From positions 232,026,242 through 232,090,241 of the forward strand of contig CM075670.1 in the NCBI GenBank assembly GCA_037962975.1: a stretch of DNA of 64,000 nucleotides, read 5' to 3'. Each line of letters opens with the position of its first letter. Position 1 is the stretch's first letter. Under the pieces are notes generated by a model. That model was not told where the DNA came from, searched no databases, and saw only the letters and a program-made list of their open reading frames with translations. Source of the DNA: Clitoria ternatea. Its lineage: Eukaryota; Streptophyta; Magnoliopsida; Fabales; Fabaceae. This document shows, in pieces, positions 12,936 to 27,660 of the stretch. The translations under genes and the position numbers were made by a program.

Positions 12936-15184
12936 CTAATTGGCTAACTGGATTTCACCATTTTCACTCTCTTTACCCTTCCTGGATCGGAAATGACCAA
13001 AAGACCCTTCCATTTCCTCAAGAGTCTTGCCCTGTGTCTCGGGGAGCATAGTATAGAAGAAAATCCATCCACAGGCTGCGATTCCACCAAATAAAAAGAA
13101 AGCCCCACCAATGGTAATCTTATTAGAGAGGGACAAGAAGGTCATAGAAATGACCCCACTGGTCACCCTATTCACCACAACTCCCATAGACGCACCCTGC
13201 GCGCGTAGCCTCAACGGGAAGATCTCCGAGCTATAAACCCAAGTGATGGGACCCGCCCCAATCGAGAACGTTGCCACGTATGACAAAACGGTTGCAACGC
13301 TCAACCCAATGGCCCACTTCGGCACGGCGCGTGAGTGATCAATGATGGTCAGGCTCAAGGCGAGCGTGAGGAGCGACACCACCATGCCACCCACGCTGCT
13401 CAACAACAACGGTCGACGCCCGACCCGATCCAACAAAAACGTAGCCACTAAGATGAAAACGGTCTTGGAGAATCCAACGGCGACGGTTGCAAGGAGCTGT
13501 TCCGTATCGGATTCGAGCCCGGCCTTCTTGAAGATTTCGGGGCTGTACAAAACGACGGCGTCTATTCCGGAAGATTGTTGGAAGAAGTGAATGCCGAGAG
13601 CGGCGATGAGGATGTGACGCACCGCGGGTGTGGGATAAACGAAAAACTCTTTCCATACACCATCACCGTGGCTTCGGTTACTCACTTGAACGATGTCGTC
13701 GTTGCAGTTATCGGGGATACCAGCCGCGGCTTTGATATCGGCTAGCCGGCGCTGAGCCTCTTCAGGGGAATCAGAGGTTTTGTTAAGCACTTCTGTCGCG
13801 TCGCCGAGCCTTCCTCTCATCACAAGCCAACGTGGCGACTCTGGCATGGCTAACACTCCAACGGCCAGGATCACTGAAGGAATCGCTCCTACTCCTAGCA
13901 TAAGCCTCCATCCCAGGTGAAGTTGTAGCTTCGAAAATCCGTAGTTTGATATGTATCCTAGTAATATCCCGACATTGATGAAAACCTGAATAACATTAAT
14001 TAAAATGAGTTAACTAGTATCTTCATACCAATTTCTCATTAGATAATTAAGATCCTACTCACTGTCATGCACTCAAATCCCTATCTGAAACCTACAGGAA
14101 CTTAAATGCATAACAAAAACTTCGGAGACTTAGTAAGTGCATGATCTTATTAGAATTGGTAGCCAATTTGCGCATATCAAGGATGAACATGTTTTTTCTT
14201 TAATTACTAGGAATTGAAGACAATATCAATGGTGTTAATATGTACATGCCTCTGGGAAAGAGGTGAGGAAGCCGCGAGAAGAAGCTGGGGAGACTTCGGC
14301 GGTGTAGACGGGGGCAATCATTAGGGCATAACCGATGCCGACGCCGGCGATGAAGCGTGCGAACATAAGGAATGAATAATTGGGAGAGAATCCCATGAGA
14401 ATGGCTCCGATGAAGAAGATGCTTCCGGCGAGGACAATCGTGTAACGACGACCAATCCAGTCGGAGGTTCTGCCGGCGAGGCAGGAACCTATGAGAGAGT
14501 AGAGGTTTATGATTCCTACCAGGATTTCGATTTGCACGTCGGTGAGTTTCAGATCTCTCTTTATGTATATCACTGCTCCACTCATCACCCCAACATCTGT
14601 CACATAATAATCAACAACATTCATTCATATAACTTAAAATTATTATACTATGTAGTAGTATTTTCCCCAGTAAGAAGTGTTACCTTTTCTAAATTCTCTT
14701 GAAAGATACACAACAAAAGGAAAAGGAATACCCATTTTTATATATTCGAGAATTTCTATTTCTAACATGAGAATATACAATAAAGAAAGGTGAAGTATTT
14801 GATGAAATTAATAGGTCATTCGAAGAAGATGAAAAAATATACTTTTACATGTCACATAAAAAGTAGTTTACTTTTCAATCTCATTTTCATTCATGTTATA
14901 TCTTTCTTTCCTTTTTTCTATTATGGCATATCTTTTTTCTTTGCATGCCTCTCTTTTTGGGGTTGATATAATACAAATAATACTTCTCTTTTGATCCACA
15001 TATAAAAAGAGGGAAAATGATTAGTGTTATTGTATAATAAATATGCATGCATGTGGTTGCACTCACCATAGCCAAGTAAAATGGAAGTCATGGAAGCCAA
15101 TATGGCACAGGCGAAAGCAAACTTGTTAGCTTTGGGTCTCTTTTGAGGATCAAAATCCTGAAGAGATTTCTGAGGTGCAGCCAT
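12936..15184 (-). CDS. Polyol/monosaccharide transporter (PLT family, sugar-porter MFS)
   Basis: Proton-coupled plasma-membrane uptake of linear polyols, cyclitols and monosaccharides is the family role; the substrate of this member is not readable. Three exons on the - strand: 15184-15067, 14596-14250 and 13985-12936, giving 504 aa, the usual length. ATG at 15184-15182 starts MAAPQKSLQD. Family marks: LLGYDVGVMSGA across junction 1 (residues 36-47), GRTSDWIGRR 81-90, PESPRWL 203-209, QQSSGID 291-297, DRVGRRP 341-347, PETQGKTLEEME 470-481. Twelve hydrophobic spans are expected from the family, with a hydrophilic central loop near 215-265. Intron 1 is GT-AG. Intron 2 has a GC donor (AG|GCATGT at 14249) and joins FPE to VFIN as in relatives. 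No lesion was seen. Confidence 0.93.
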
Positions 15185-15270
15185 GTCTTGAATATAATTA
15201 AAGAAAGAGAGAAAGAGAGATTGATATCTATATTTGAGTGGCCATATCACATATATATATGTGTGGCGTG

Positions 15271-15278
15271 CTTATATA
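15271..15278 (-). promoter_or_regulatory. Putative TATA box of the transporter gene
   Basis: On the - strand this reads TATATAAG, about 87 bp upstream of the ATG at 15184. The spacing leaves room for a short 5' UTR that contains a CT-rich stretch, a common plant leader feature. A nearby alternating AT run (around 15249-15261) is a weaker alternative. Confidence 0.5.
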
Positions 15279-15837
15279 ACCACACTGGTGTCTATTATCC
15301 CACACCATCTCTACGAAACGTCGTCGTCACTCTGTATTATTTTAAGACTTCAAATTGTCGACAGTACCTAATGGGGTTGCCTAAACTTGTTGGACGAGCC
15401 TACTTGACCAACTTACATTTGCTTTCATTCTTCTGTTAATTTATTATAACTACAACAATCATCCAATCTATTTTAAATAATAATAATAACAAATATCCAA
15501 TCTCGTATTTCTAGTTTTTAAAATTATATACACCCATACACAAAGTTTATGCACACAATAGGTTTGAAATTAATATTGAATTGATTTTGTTAATTAATTA
15601 ATATAATAGTTTGTAGATTTTTAATACTTAAATTATATATATATAGCCCTCAAGTTTAACTCTAAAAATATATCGATATACTTTAAAATTAAATATTAGT
15701 ATTTTTTTCTTCTTATCTCTAATTATGACTCTGAACATAAATATTAGAATTTCAAACAATATATTAATATGGTCCATAGGTCTTTTGCAGACTAAACTAA
15801 CTTGGCTCACCTTTAAAGAACCAAAAAAAATTTAAAA

Positions 15838-16095
15838 CTGACTCAATCCATCAATTCATTAAATTGGTTTATAAGTTGGTTAACCTACTTAAAAAATTAA
15901 AAAAAATCAAATAAAACAAAAAATTAAAACATAACATTTTTTATGTTATAATATGTATGAATTAGTTTCATATAAATTGACTCATTGAGTTGACTCACCC
16001 AACCAATTTTTAATTTTTTAATGAAATTGAGTTATTTTTATTAAAAAAATACCATAACCCATGAGCCAACTCGATGAGTTAGTGGGCTGAGTCAG
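15838..16095. mobile_element. MITE-like inverted-repeat element
   Basis: The left end reads CTGACTCAATCCATCAATTC. The reverse complement of the right end reads CTGACTCAGCCCACTAACTC, and similarity continues for roughly 45 bp. The interior is AT-rich and non-coding. The length of about 258 bp fits a MITE. No target-site duplication could be fixed. Confidence 0.6.
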
Positions 16096-18620
16096 ATTAA
16101 TCTAGATTTTATATTTAACTTACCAAAAACTCACAGTAAACTAGGTAGATTAATCTAAATTGACAGCTTCAAAAATCATTAATTAAATATATAATGTAGT
16201 GATTTTTTTTATCAAACATCTATATATCAACAAAGTGGGTGTATATATATATATATAAAAGTTTATCATTTATCTATCCTTGATTTAATGTAAATCTAAT
16301 AATGATTCTCACACGCTAAAAGAAATTCCATTTAATAATATTAAATTTGGAAATGGTTATTAGTATTGTATCTAACTAAAAAATATATATATTAATAAAC
16401 GTATTTTGAATTTTGAAAAACAACATATATTATACTAAAATTGTAATCAGTAGAATCGGGAAGAGAAGTACTATGAATTTGTTTCAAACAATGTATTAAG
16501 AGCATGAAAATAGCTGTGTTGGGCTAGGAAGAACAGTAGTAGCTCTAACAATAATGGTATGATGAATGCAGATGAAGCATGGTCGGTTCATTGTCGGTCA
16601 TGGAGTGTAGATAGCTATTGCCTTCAACAATGATATTTCGTCAGGTACTCTTCAAACTGTTTCGTTGTTTCCTGTTGAAAATTAAATGGGAATGGTGTGA
16701 GTGAAAAAGTTTCATATTAAATAATAATAAACAAATGAACTGGTTTATAAGTAGATAAACCCATATACTTGACACCAATTATAAGGTGATATCATATATT
16801 TATTCACTACTCTATCTAAATTTTCCCAACTATTCTCATCTCAGAAAATCTTACTATATATACATTTTGGAAATAATATTGTTTCTGATGATTATGACAA
16901 CCCCCTCTCTCACTGTTCCTCCCTGAACACTCTTGAGGAATTATATATGTAAATGTAATTGGGAACCCACAAATGTCATGTCTTTTTTAATTTAATTTGA
17001 TATGATGAAGGATTTTTTTTCATCAAAGGAGTATATATATAAACCCACGCATCAACAAAATAAAGAGTCATAACGTTGATATAAGCGTTACAAAGACATT
17101 AAACAAATTCAAGGTTAACCCTGTCCCTTTATAAAAGAAGTAGCTAGGAGAAACCTTTGAAGTTCCAAAACCAACTGCTTTGTTTTATGACATCAAAAAC
17201 AATCCTACTATGACGATATCATTGTAGTCATTTTTGAGAAAATCCTACTGTTGTACCTTTCACTAGACCATACTGCAGTAGATAGCATTACCGACAACTA
17301 ATCTTGTTTATACTTAATTAATCCAATCAAGAGGGAATGATGCAAATTTGCATATGTGCAGATGATTTACACTCTCCTCCTCCTCTTTACATAACACACA
17401 ATGGCATAAAGAGAAAAAGAAAATCTATAAATAATTCTACATCTGTCATTTAATATGAAATCTAAGAACTTGTTACCCAATCCATAATTAAAAAAAATAG
17501 TTAATTTAGTTAAAATTATTAAATTCATCTAAATTTTATAGTAATTTATTAAAATTGTCTTTAAGATTATTATGATTTATCATTTTATCCTTATCATTTA
17601 TTTTCTCTGCACCCAATTATCTTATAATTAAGAGATAAAGTGATCTAACTTATATATTTCATTTATTGTTGTCGTGATTTTTTTTAAAACATTATACACT
17701 AAAAAAGTATCCTGATAAAAACATAAATGAAAACTTGAAAGATAATATTATATTAAGGGATAAAAAAAATCTGGAAAAAACCTTATATTAAAGATGGAGA
17801 TAGTAACAATTATCAACTTTATGAAAACTGATGACATTTCTAATAATTTTTATCAATTAAAATTATTAAATTTAAAGCTATCATAAAATTGAAGTATGAA
17901 ATTTTATGTATTTTAAAAATCAGTGGATAAATTTCTTGGCTTTCTTTGTATATGTTAATGTATATGTTTTACCTTACCTTTTTTGGGAAGAGAAAATTTA
18001 GAAGAGGAAGAAAAAGATAAACTGACAAATATAAAGATATGAAATGGAATGGAGAAGAGGACACGTACGTAATAGCCAAAAATGAGAATAAAATTTGAAG
18101 CTTAAAAGAAATGATAAAAAGTGAGACCTAAATTACCATATAATTATGCATAAGGAACCATGATATTTATAAAACCAGGCTCAAGGAACAATAATGGAAT
18201 ATATACATATAGCTCACGCATATCAGAAAACAAATCTTTTATATACTTTCACCCCATTTTCTAAAAAATATTCATTAGATGATCGATGGTCTTTGTCTCC
18301 CTTTAACTTTGCAAACTTGTTTTTTAGAACAAAAACTCAGCATGAGATTGGTCAGTTATATTACAGCTAGCATTTTGAAGAAAAAAAAAAGTGGTATTAT
18401 AACTTTTAAACTACCATTTAAATATATAATAGACATACACTTAATTAAAAGAGTTTCCAGATACTTGTCGCAAAAGTTAAAATCTTTTAACGATGACTTA
18501 ATAATCATAATGAAAGTAAATCTTAACTCCACATGTTTACTTATAATTAAGAGTTTATAATCATTATTTTCATGAGAGTTTTACTTAGTTTATCATTGTT
18601 CAATTTATCTGAAAATTAAG

Positions 18621-18623
<3 letters not shown>

Positions 18624-18661
<38 letters not shown>
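18624..18661. repeat. (AT)19 microsatellite
   Basis: Perfect alternating AT tract of about 38 bp in the intergenic spacer. Confidence 0.9.
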
Positions 18662-18663
<2 letters not shown>

Positions 18664-21600
18664 TTTGTAAAAATATTTAATTGAAGACCGGAAATATAAA
18701 AACAATTTTTTTATGTTAACGAATAATATATCCTTCATATAAAATAATTTTGTTGGAAACTTGGTAACAGTTAAAATTTATTAGTGTTTTGTCGGAATAT
18801 ATTAAACATGATTAACTCTTCTCACAATCTCAATTTAGGTTGTTAATTGGATTATAATTATTTAAACTACTTTACATAATTAAATAACAATATAAAGAAA
18901 TGCTGCCTTTATTGTAAATTAAAAATAAATTTAAATAAAAGACAAAAACAGTCTACTTTCATTATTTTTAAATAAATCATTTGCGTAGTAAAATTTGAGC
19001 TGTATGTCGTTGATCTCCAGCTGGTAAAGTGGAGGGTTTCGCTTTTGGGCGCGCAAGGACAACTTGTTTAATTTTCTTTAAAAAGATTGTTTATTAATAT
19101 GGGATTCAATCACATAGTTTAACTGATTCAATCATCCGTGATTGATCTAATCAATTTTTAATATTAATTAGCGTACACACTTCAATCATAATACAGTCCA
19201 TTTAAACAAACATCTTTACTAATTTATTAACCGGTTTAATTTTAAAACATTTGATTGTAAGTGCGTGCATAAAGAGGATCAACAACTAGGAATACAGAGA
19301 ACATACATATGTATATGTTTCGTCCTTGTTGGAACAATATTATACCGTATATATGGTGGAAAGAAAGAGAAAGGTAAGAAAAGTGATCAACTAGTAACGC
19401 GAAAAAGAAAACAAAAAGAGGGATGGCTATGGTGTTATGCACAAATATGGGCCAAATTCAGTTCATGATAATATTCATTTATCAATTTATTTTTGGAATA
19501 TGCGTGTGTGATCAGTTATATATTCATAAAGTTAATTTTGACATGAAAATAAAATAGTCCACGTGGTTAATTATGTATCTTTAACTTTAGTTGGACCTCG
19601 ATATCTAGGTTTAAATCTTAATATGTATATATAATATATCTTATGAAAAAGATTCTATTAGATAAGAGTAAGAACAGTAAATTTAAGTCATACAATCATA
19701 TATAAATAATTATGATTAAAAAGTTTTTCAAATCATATATATATATATAGGGAAGGTTCCCACCCTCGGTAACAAACGCCTCATAATGCACTACTATAAA
19801 GTTTACATCATTTTCTTTACCCAACAAGAAACAAAAGACAATAAAGAAGAAATAGTGAAATACTATCCAACACCACTCCAACCAGAAGGGAGGAGTTACA
19901 AAAAGATTAGGAAAGGATAAAATTTTATTTTGAAGGTGACAGCTTTCAAAAGAGTAATTAATATCCCCCTCCTATGAGTCTTCTAAATTTACAAAACACT
20001 CCAGTTAAGGAGGAATTAATTATTTTGAGGAAATTAATAAAAGGATAATACAATTACTTCAATTCTTAAGAATTCAAAATCTAATCATTTGTTAATTAAG
20101 TTAAAATAATCTTTTATCATTTGTATGCTAAATCAAGGGCTTATAATATTTTTTTTCTTACTTACAAACAAATCAAACAAGTTGTATTAAAAAAATTGAG
20201 TAAAAATTATTATTTGTATTAATATTATCAAATATTTAATGAATTTATCTAATTAAAATGTCTTTAATCTTATTTATTGCATAAAATATTTAATTACCTT
20301 AGATATATATTCAACAATAACATATTTAATATATAAATATTTAATTACATTCAAAAGATATTTTTATTTATATTTTGAAAAAAAAAACTCAAAATTTACT
20401 TAAAATCGGAATTAGAGAAGGTTCTGCATTTTTTAAAATAAATAAAATACTTGATATTAATATGTTTTTTGGGATTTGGATCGCTTTTATGCTAAGAGGT
20501 TTATAACACGGATTATTTAATAATTTTTTATATCTGGTATTAAAAAGTACTTTTAATATTGATTATTTTTATAAGTAGTGGAAAAAGTGTGATGTGATGA
20601 AAAGAGAGTTGGGTGGAGAGAATTGGCATCCTGTTTGTTGTGCTCTGGAAACATATCAAATTACTACAGTTGAGATCGACTTGAGAGTTTAGTACTCATG
20701 CTATATATATAGATCACTAGCTCGAGTGATTAATTATTTGCTTCAGGCTTTGTTTATAAACTAGGAAATAACATCCGACGACAACCAAGTTAGACCAGGT
20801 AGTATGGATGACATTGTCATAGATTAGGGTTAACAACCTCTCTAATATATTTATCATTAATTTCGTATCCTTATAATTTTCAGTCTCATAATTATCAAAT
20901 GTATATCTTGGAAGAGTTCTGTGTGTACAACTGGGCATGTCAAAATCAACTAATCTCTTCCCACATTCTTACAAATACTCTGGTCATATTTGATATCGGT
21001 TAAAGGAGCACCCCGTTTAGTATTCATACACATCCAAAGACACTGTGGACATCATGGTGAAGGTTTAGCTGTTGAAGATATACTGCATGTGGTTATTAGA
21101 AATTCGTTTATCATGGCAGTGTTCAATGTGGAGTCAGTAGACCAAAAAAAAAAAAGCAAATTAAGCAACACTCAGGACTTAATTAATATTTGTTTACCAC
21201 AACAATTAATTAATTATCATCCTCCAATGGACTTTGTCCTGGGATTAATTCATTTTATATGATGTATGTAACTGGGTATACGTAATATTGTAGAACCTAA
21301 TTCCCTCATTTTTAACAATTTTTCCCACCATGAAGAAACACAAATTAACTTCATATGCAAATATATATTAAAGCAATGCAAAAATGGAGGGTTACCCAAA
21401 ATCTTTCTTAATATAATACTCGATGTCTTGCACTGTATTAGTTGTTAATCAAGAAACAACAAATTATTGTAATGATTGAAACTGAATAACATTTTGTGAT
21501 CCATATATGGTTTCTCCATGGCACACTTGGCAACCTAAATGCCTTTCAAACTGCTCTGCAACTAGTTTGTGATGGACATTTGCAGCCTGCCACATGCAAA

Positions 21601-24600
21601 AAGTTTCTGGATCTTCATGATGTGAGATCAAATCCAGCTAAAAATTTTGCCGTACCAATATTATGATTACTCAAGCTAATTGCCCCTTAATTACGTCACC
21701 TCCAAATGAATTTAAGCCTCTCAATCTCTGAGGTACGTGTTTGTTTTGATTACATATTTTGAATGTTTGGAAAGTTCTATTATTTTTTTCCTGGAGGAGA
21801 AATTTAAAGCGACATGGATAAACCTTTTTAAAAAATGTCTTTTTAGGATTGGAAGGTTCTGTTATTTCCTATAATGTATACATAAAAAATTTATTGGTGC
21901 ATTCTTTTTATTTTAATAATTAATCAGTTTTTATCAGTATACAAGTAACCCTTCATCATCATCCCCGTCATGATCAACTGAAACCTAATAAGCTAAGTTG
22001 GTTCCTAACTTTGGTAGGGACTAGGGATGATATTGAAGTATGGTGCACCATCATATGTTTTGCAGTGAGGTTAGAAGCTTGACACTTGGATTCTGGCTAG
22101 GGGACCAAAAATCCAAATCCGATACACACAACAACATACGTGTGAGGAAAGATTTTGACTCCACCTTATAACACGCTGACTTTGGCTCTTTGTTGGTACG
22201 TTAGTAAGAGAATGTGGTTTGTGTTTTGGGTCTAATTTCTTTTGGGGCATGTGGCAGGTACGGCTTCCATTGGTGGTGGTGGTGGTGGAAAACAAGGCAT
22301 GTCTGGTGCTGGTTTTATTTGTCTCAGTAATCAATAGAATAATGGGTGGACCAGTTTTGAGGCTAGCCTTACCTAAAGGTCCTTTGATAGCTGATCATCA
22401 CTTTCAAATGACTTGGGATCATGTGAGGTAGATGAAAATTACATGTTATCTTTCAATCAAATCATGTTATGTCATTTAAAAAGGAAAATATAATTTTCTT
22501 TCACTATGCATCTGAAATGCCTAGAAGATGTAGTACTAATGAGGAAAATATTAACGTGTTGATCATGTTAATGAAGTAGAAGCATGCACATATATATGTC
22601 TGTGTCGGGTATGATTATGAAGCTATAGAATAACGTATTTCACTTTTGATAAAAGTTGCATTTCACAGTCTATATCAGCATATGCTAGTCACTGTCGCTG
22701 TGAATTGATGTATTCTTTGAGGTACTTGGAAGCCCCACATCGATTCATTCCCGCGTGGATCTGCGGACCTAGAACCACTTTGTGGCCTTGGATTCATTGT
22801 TTTCGTATTGCGTTGTCAACAATCATTTTTTCTCTGCTCTTCTACCACATGCACGCATCACCGCTTTTTATCATTTTTTTATTAAATCATAAAATGGTTA
22901 GGTAATTATTCTGAGTGGATTTTTTAATATTGGTTAAACCTTGGTTTGATCTTAGTCTCAGTTTGTTACAGGTGCTTTTACTGATGCAACTACCAATTCT
23001 ATGAAAAAATTTCTTTTTATAATTCACAAAAATAAGTGTTTTCTATTAGAGTTTTCTTTTGATAACTCATTAAATACATATTAATATTAATATAGTAGAG
23101 TGAAGACCGTCGTTTTGCATCATCAACAGGGACGGAACCAATATTATAATAAATGGGGGACCCAAATTAAAAACATGATGTGAGATAATTAAAGATTTAT
23201 TAAGTGTAAAAATGAGACAAAATTAATACATATATATCAACTATTAAGAATTCAAAATCATTAATCTCTTTTCTTAATTTTCAGTAGTTTTATTAAGACA
23301 TGAAAATCTTGTTTTTACCTTTCATTTTACTATTGATGATTTATTTTTAAAAGTAAAATAATAAAATAGCTTTAAAGGGAAACCAAGTAGACAAGAAGAG
23401 GCAAATAAAAGTTGAAAATCACACATAATATTTCACTTTTGAATTCTTTTAACCAATTGCTGATAGCCTAATATTAAATAAAGTAATATCTATTAGGCTA
23501 AATCACTATTTTTATCCCTTATTTTTTTAATAATTTTTAAGTTAGGTTCTTAACTTTTTTTAGGCAGCTAAATCACTATTCATACATAATGTACATATAT
23601 GAATTCATAATGATAATGGTTTTTTTAGAAACAATGATAATGTAATTGCTACTTAATAGATAATTTTATTATTTTATTAATAAAAAGATTACAATACATA
23701 TCAATACATTATACCCTCAATTTAAACACGTATTCTTTATACAATAATAATTATATTTCATTTAGAAAAAGATTTTGATAATTTAATTCTAAATATAAGT
23801 ACTAATTCTTTCTTACCGTTAATGAATAACAGTTATTTGGTAATATCTGCATGCTTATGATCTTACACACCTTGTTTCAAATAGTAGAGCATCAGAATCC
23901 GATTGCACCTAATTATTTTGAAACATATAGCGATGTTAAATTTATTTTAATAATTTCTTTGACGTAAGTTCCATATGCGTACGTTAAGAAATTGAAAAGT
24001 AAAAAGTGGAACATTTTTATTTAAAATTAAGATTCAAATTAGCTTATTACCCAAACCCATGGGTACACGAGAAACCATGGTTTTGATAAGCATTGGGGTA
24101 GTAACTAACCTATAAATTTGTTGTTTTTCTTGTTTCCGTTACAATAGCAATTTTGTTCTTCTTGTGAACGAGATATGGCATGGTTGTTAAAAAGTTGTTC
24201 ACTTGTAAACAAGTAAACGGATTTTGGAAGTGAGAGAAAATAAATACTACAGTTAAATAAAATTTTGACTGTTTTAAATAATGTAAAGATTTCCCAATTA
24301 CATACCAAATAGACCAATAGTCATTTTAGTTGAATTTTCTTCGGGTCATATCTTTTTCTTTTTGGGTCATTTCTAGCCATGAGATCCCATCACTTTCAAA
24401 GCCTGCACTCCTAAATCAAGTCTTTTCAATTAAGGCAGCCCTCACTGAGTTACATATATATAAGCAATTTTTATTTTAAAAATTATAATTTCATAATTTT
24501 TTATTTGATGTAACTATTTTAAAAAGTGTTTTTAGAAAATTAGGATTTTTAAAAATTTGTTTTTGTATATTGAATTCTCATATAAAATTATCAGTAATTC

Positions 24601-25600
24601 AATAATGGTTAAAATTTAAAAGATACTAGACATATTTATAGTATTGTAACGATTAGAGGAACCAAAAGAATGTGAAACTGTGATGTGATATTTCTCTTAC
24701 CACAATCCTTTTTCTTTTGTGGTAGTTTTATGAATGAGCAAATGGAAGTATATTAATATGGAACCAATCAAGCAATTCATATACGTTCATCATTTGATAT
24801 TTAAGTAACAAGTTGCTTTCTTTATTATTTCTGATTCTTTTTTCCTCTATTCTCAGTTGACATCTTTTTCCATTTTCTTTAGGTTGCAAGAAAAACAGAT
24901 GCATAAAATTCTTTTATCCCAATTTCGATCGTGCTTCTATTTCTGCATAAAATACTTCTTGGCAGTGAAATACTGTAAACGTATACAACTTATATCATTA
25001 GTGGTTCCTTAATTCATATACCTTGTTTTTACTTTTCATTTGTTTATCATGCATTCTCTATTCTCTTTAAATAAATACTTGACATTCAAGTTGAATTGTT
25101 CCCAATTGATTAAGATTATATAGTTAATATCTTAATAACTTAATGTTAAGTAGAAGAACATGAACATTATTGTATCTCAAACACATTCTTTCATGATAGA
25201 ACTATGAAGTTGAAGCATGAACAATGCAAGCATGTTTCATCTTATGTTGCCTTGACTTTATTTTCCAGTACGTCTAATTTTAAATATAAGTAAAAGTAAC
25301 TATTTTTATATATGTTAAGAATAATAGTTGAATGTAGTTATTTGCATTAATGTCATTAAATATTTGATGCAACATGCTTAAATTTCTATAATATCATTTA
25401 TTACACAGAACATTAATTACTTTTGGAATATATATAAGAAGAACATATTTGGTAGACAAATATTTCATAACATTAAAAAAATATAATTTTACTTATATTA
25501 TGATACCAAAAATCCTATTAAAATTTATTTACATTTAAAATTAGAGACAGTAGAAGACTTCCCTTGGGTCAGGGAAACATAAAGCTAAACACAAAGCATT

Positions 25601-27490
25601 AAGACCGACGCACCCCGTAGCTGATCAATTAAATCGTCGATCCTAGGCAATGGGTATTTATTTTTGATGGTCAGCTTATTCAGTTGGCGGTAATCAGTAC
25701 ATAACCGCATGCTACCATCCTTTTTCTTGACGAGTAACACCGGAGCATCCCATGGTGATACACTTGGTCGGATAAATTGTTTTTCGAGTAGTTCATCTAT
25801 TTGCTTCTTTAGTTCAGCCAGCTCAATCGGGGACATTCTATAAGGAGCTCTAGAAACTGGCTCAGCTCCAGGGATTAAATCAATAGAGAATTCAATTTCT
25901 CTATCGGGAGGAACACCAGGCACATCCTCTGGGAATAACTCGGGAAAATCACAAACAATAGGAATGTCTCAGATTCGAGACTTACTCCTCCCATCAGCCA
26001 TACAAAACAGCATAAGCAGTTGAGATATACCTTTGATTTCATATTCATCAGCTTTTTGTTTAGGAAAGATTACTTGCCGATTCCAACAGTCAACCAGGAC
26101 TTTATTGGCTGATAGCCAATCCATACCGAGAACGATGTCAAGACCTCTCAAAGGTAGACATATTAAATTAGCAGTAAAATCCCTATCACCGAGAGTAAAA
26201 GATACGTTCTCACACATCATGGAAGTCCATAATTTTACACCAGTCGGATTAGACACATTTAATGGCTGATTCATAGTAACAACAGGTAATCTCATTTGCA
26301 TAACACAATCATTAGAAATAAACGAGTGAGTTGCACCCGAGTCAAACACCACGTCAAGAGTAGTATTTCCAAATAAACACTTACTTTGAACCAAGTCATG
26401 GGCTTGAGCAGCTTCTTCTACAGTAGTAGCATACACTCGGCCTGCCGTCGGTGTACTAGAACTTCCAACCTGATCGTTCCTTGGCACCATAGAATTATTG
26501 TTGCATTCCCCATTGCCTCTTCCTCCTCTGTTATCGTTTCCACGGCCTCGTCCTCTAAAGCCTCCACGGTTTACACTGGTATGTGATTCAGTTCTTTGGA
26601 GAAGAGGACAGTTAGGACGAACATGTCCTTTCTCATTACAGTGATAACAAATAACGTCCTCATCTTTGTCACAGTTCCGAGCATAATGACTACCCCCGCA
26701 TCTATAGCATTTGATGTCTCTCGGTTTATTCACCAGTCGACCACCAGCATTTCCCCGACCTCTAAATTTAGAGGAAGATTCTCCTCTCACAGACTTTCCT
26801 TGCTTCTTAAAGCTGATTGGTGGTAACCTTGAAGAACTATCCGACTTGCTACTCGAGCCGGTTGAAGCTTTATCATCCTTCTCATATATTCTACATTTAT
26901 TAACAAGGATCAGAAAACTTCTAATCTCCTGGTGTCGGAAAGCTTTCTTGATCTTTGGGTTTAGACCACTCTCAAATTTGATGCATTTCGAACCTTCTGT
27001 ACTCGGCATCTGGAAAGGAGGATAGAACAGGCACAACTCCTCAAACTTTGCTGCATATTCCTCAACGCTCATATTGCCCTGTCGGAGTTCCATGAATTCC
27101 AACTCCTTTTGACTCCTAACAGTATTTGGGAAATACTTTTCAAGGAAGCATTCCTTGAAGTTTTCCCAATTCAGCTCAGTCTCCGTGGCAATCAAGCGGC
27201 TTCTTGCCATTCTCCACCAGTTTTCAGCTTCTTTTCGAAGCATGAAAACAGCATACTCTACCTTCTATGCTTCAGAGCACTGTAAACTACCAAAGATTCG
27301 TTCTAGGTTCTGTATCCAAGCATAGGCTTGATCAGGCTAAAATCCTCCATGGAATTCAGTCGGCTTTCTTTTCAAGAAACAATCAATGCCTTGATTGTTA
27401 CTCGGTTGGGGCTGATTCTGCCTTTCTAGAATATCAGCCACACGCTGAAAGGCAGCAGCCATGGCGTCCATACCATGAGGGTCCATTCTT
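25601..27490 (-). pseudogene. gag-protease-RT(N-term) of relic A, with stops and 3' truncation
   Basis: All pieces lie in one - strand frame. The N-terminal Gag region has DAMAAAFQRVADILERQNQ and FLKRKPTEFHGGF. It is followed by the retrotransposon-gag core (FMELRQGNMSVEEYAAKFEE), two zinc knuckles (CYRCGGSHYARNC and CYHCNEKGHVRPNC) and the aspartic protease core FDSGATHSFIS. The final block holds the RT start YRMSPIELAELKKQ to LPRIDDLIDQL. Stops interrupt the frame after GGF (about 27335), before KVEYAVFML (about 27265) and after GRSKSRI (about 25970). The pol part ends at the truncation at 25601. It is non-functional. Confidence 0.88.
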
Positions 27491-27648
27491 ATCCTGAAAT
27501 AATCATCATACTTTAGTGCCACTCATGGATATGAAAGCAATTCATTTATAGTTGATTCCCTTAACTTCATTACACAACAACAGTGATATGGCTTCACTCG
27601 ATCATAGCATCTAGTAGCTTAACCTTGGCCTTGGACTTTTCAAGTCTT

Positions 27649-27660
27649 GCTCTGATGCCA
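27649..27660 (-). other. Primer binding site of relic A
   Basis: On the - strand this reads TGGCATCAGAGC, one base from the usual initiator-tRNA-Met complement TGGTATCAGAGC. It lies two bases downstream of the LTR end, which fixes the element orientation. Confidence 0.75.

Larger units (their letters stand above)
15290..25600. other. AT-rich intergenic spacer, no gene recognised
   Basis: About 10 kb with stops in all frames and only short, unconvincing ORFs. It contains the MITE-like element at 15838-16095, the AT microsatellite at 18624-18661 and short repeat-like phrases (GGGACGGAACCA near 23129). The 22071-22431 stretch is less AT-rich, but neither strand encodes anything I recognise. I looked for common conserved plant miRNA sequences and saw none; that check was by eye only. 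Confidence 0.6.

Noticed and set aside
19010..19070. Possible tRNA-like sequence in the spacer (GGTAAAGTGGAGGGTTTCGC)
   Set aside because: No complete cloverleaf could be drawn and the acceptor stem does not pair.
22071..22431. Overlapping ORFs on both strands in the spacer
   Set aside because: Short, with no recognised domain and no supporting promoter or splice structure. I treat them as chance frames in a locally less AT-rich stretch.
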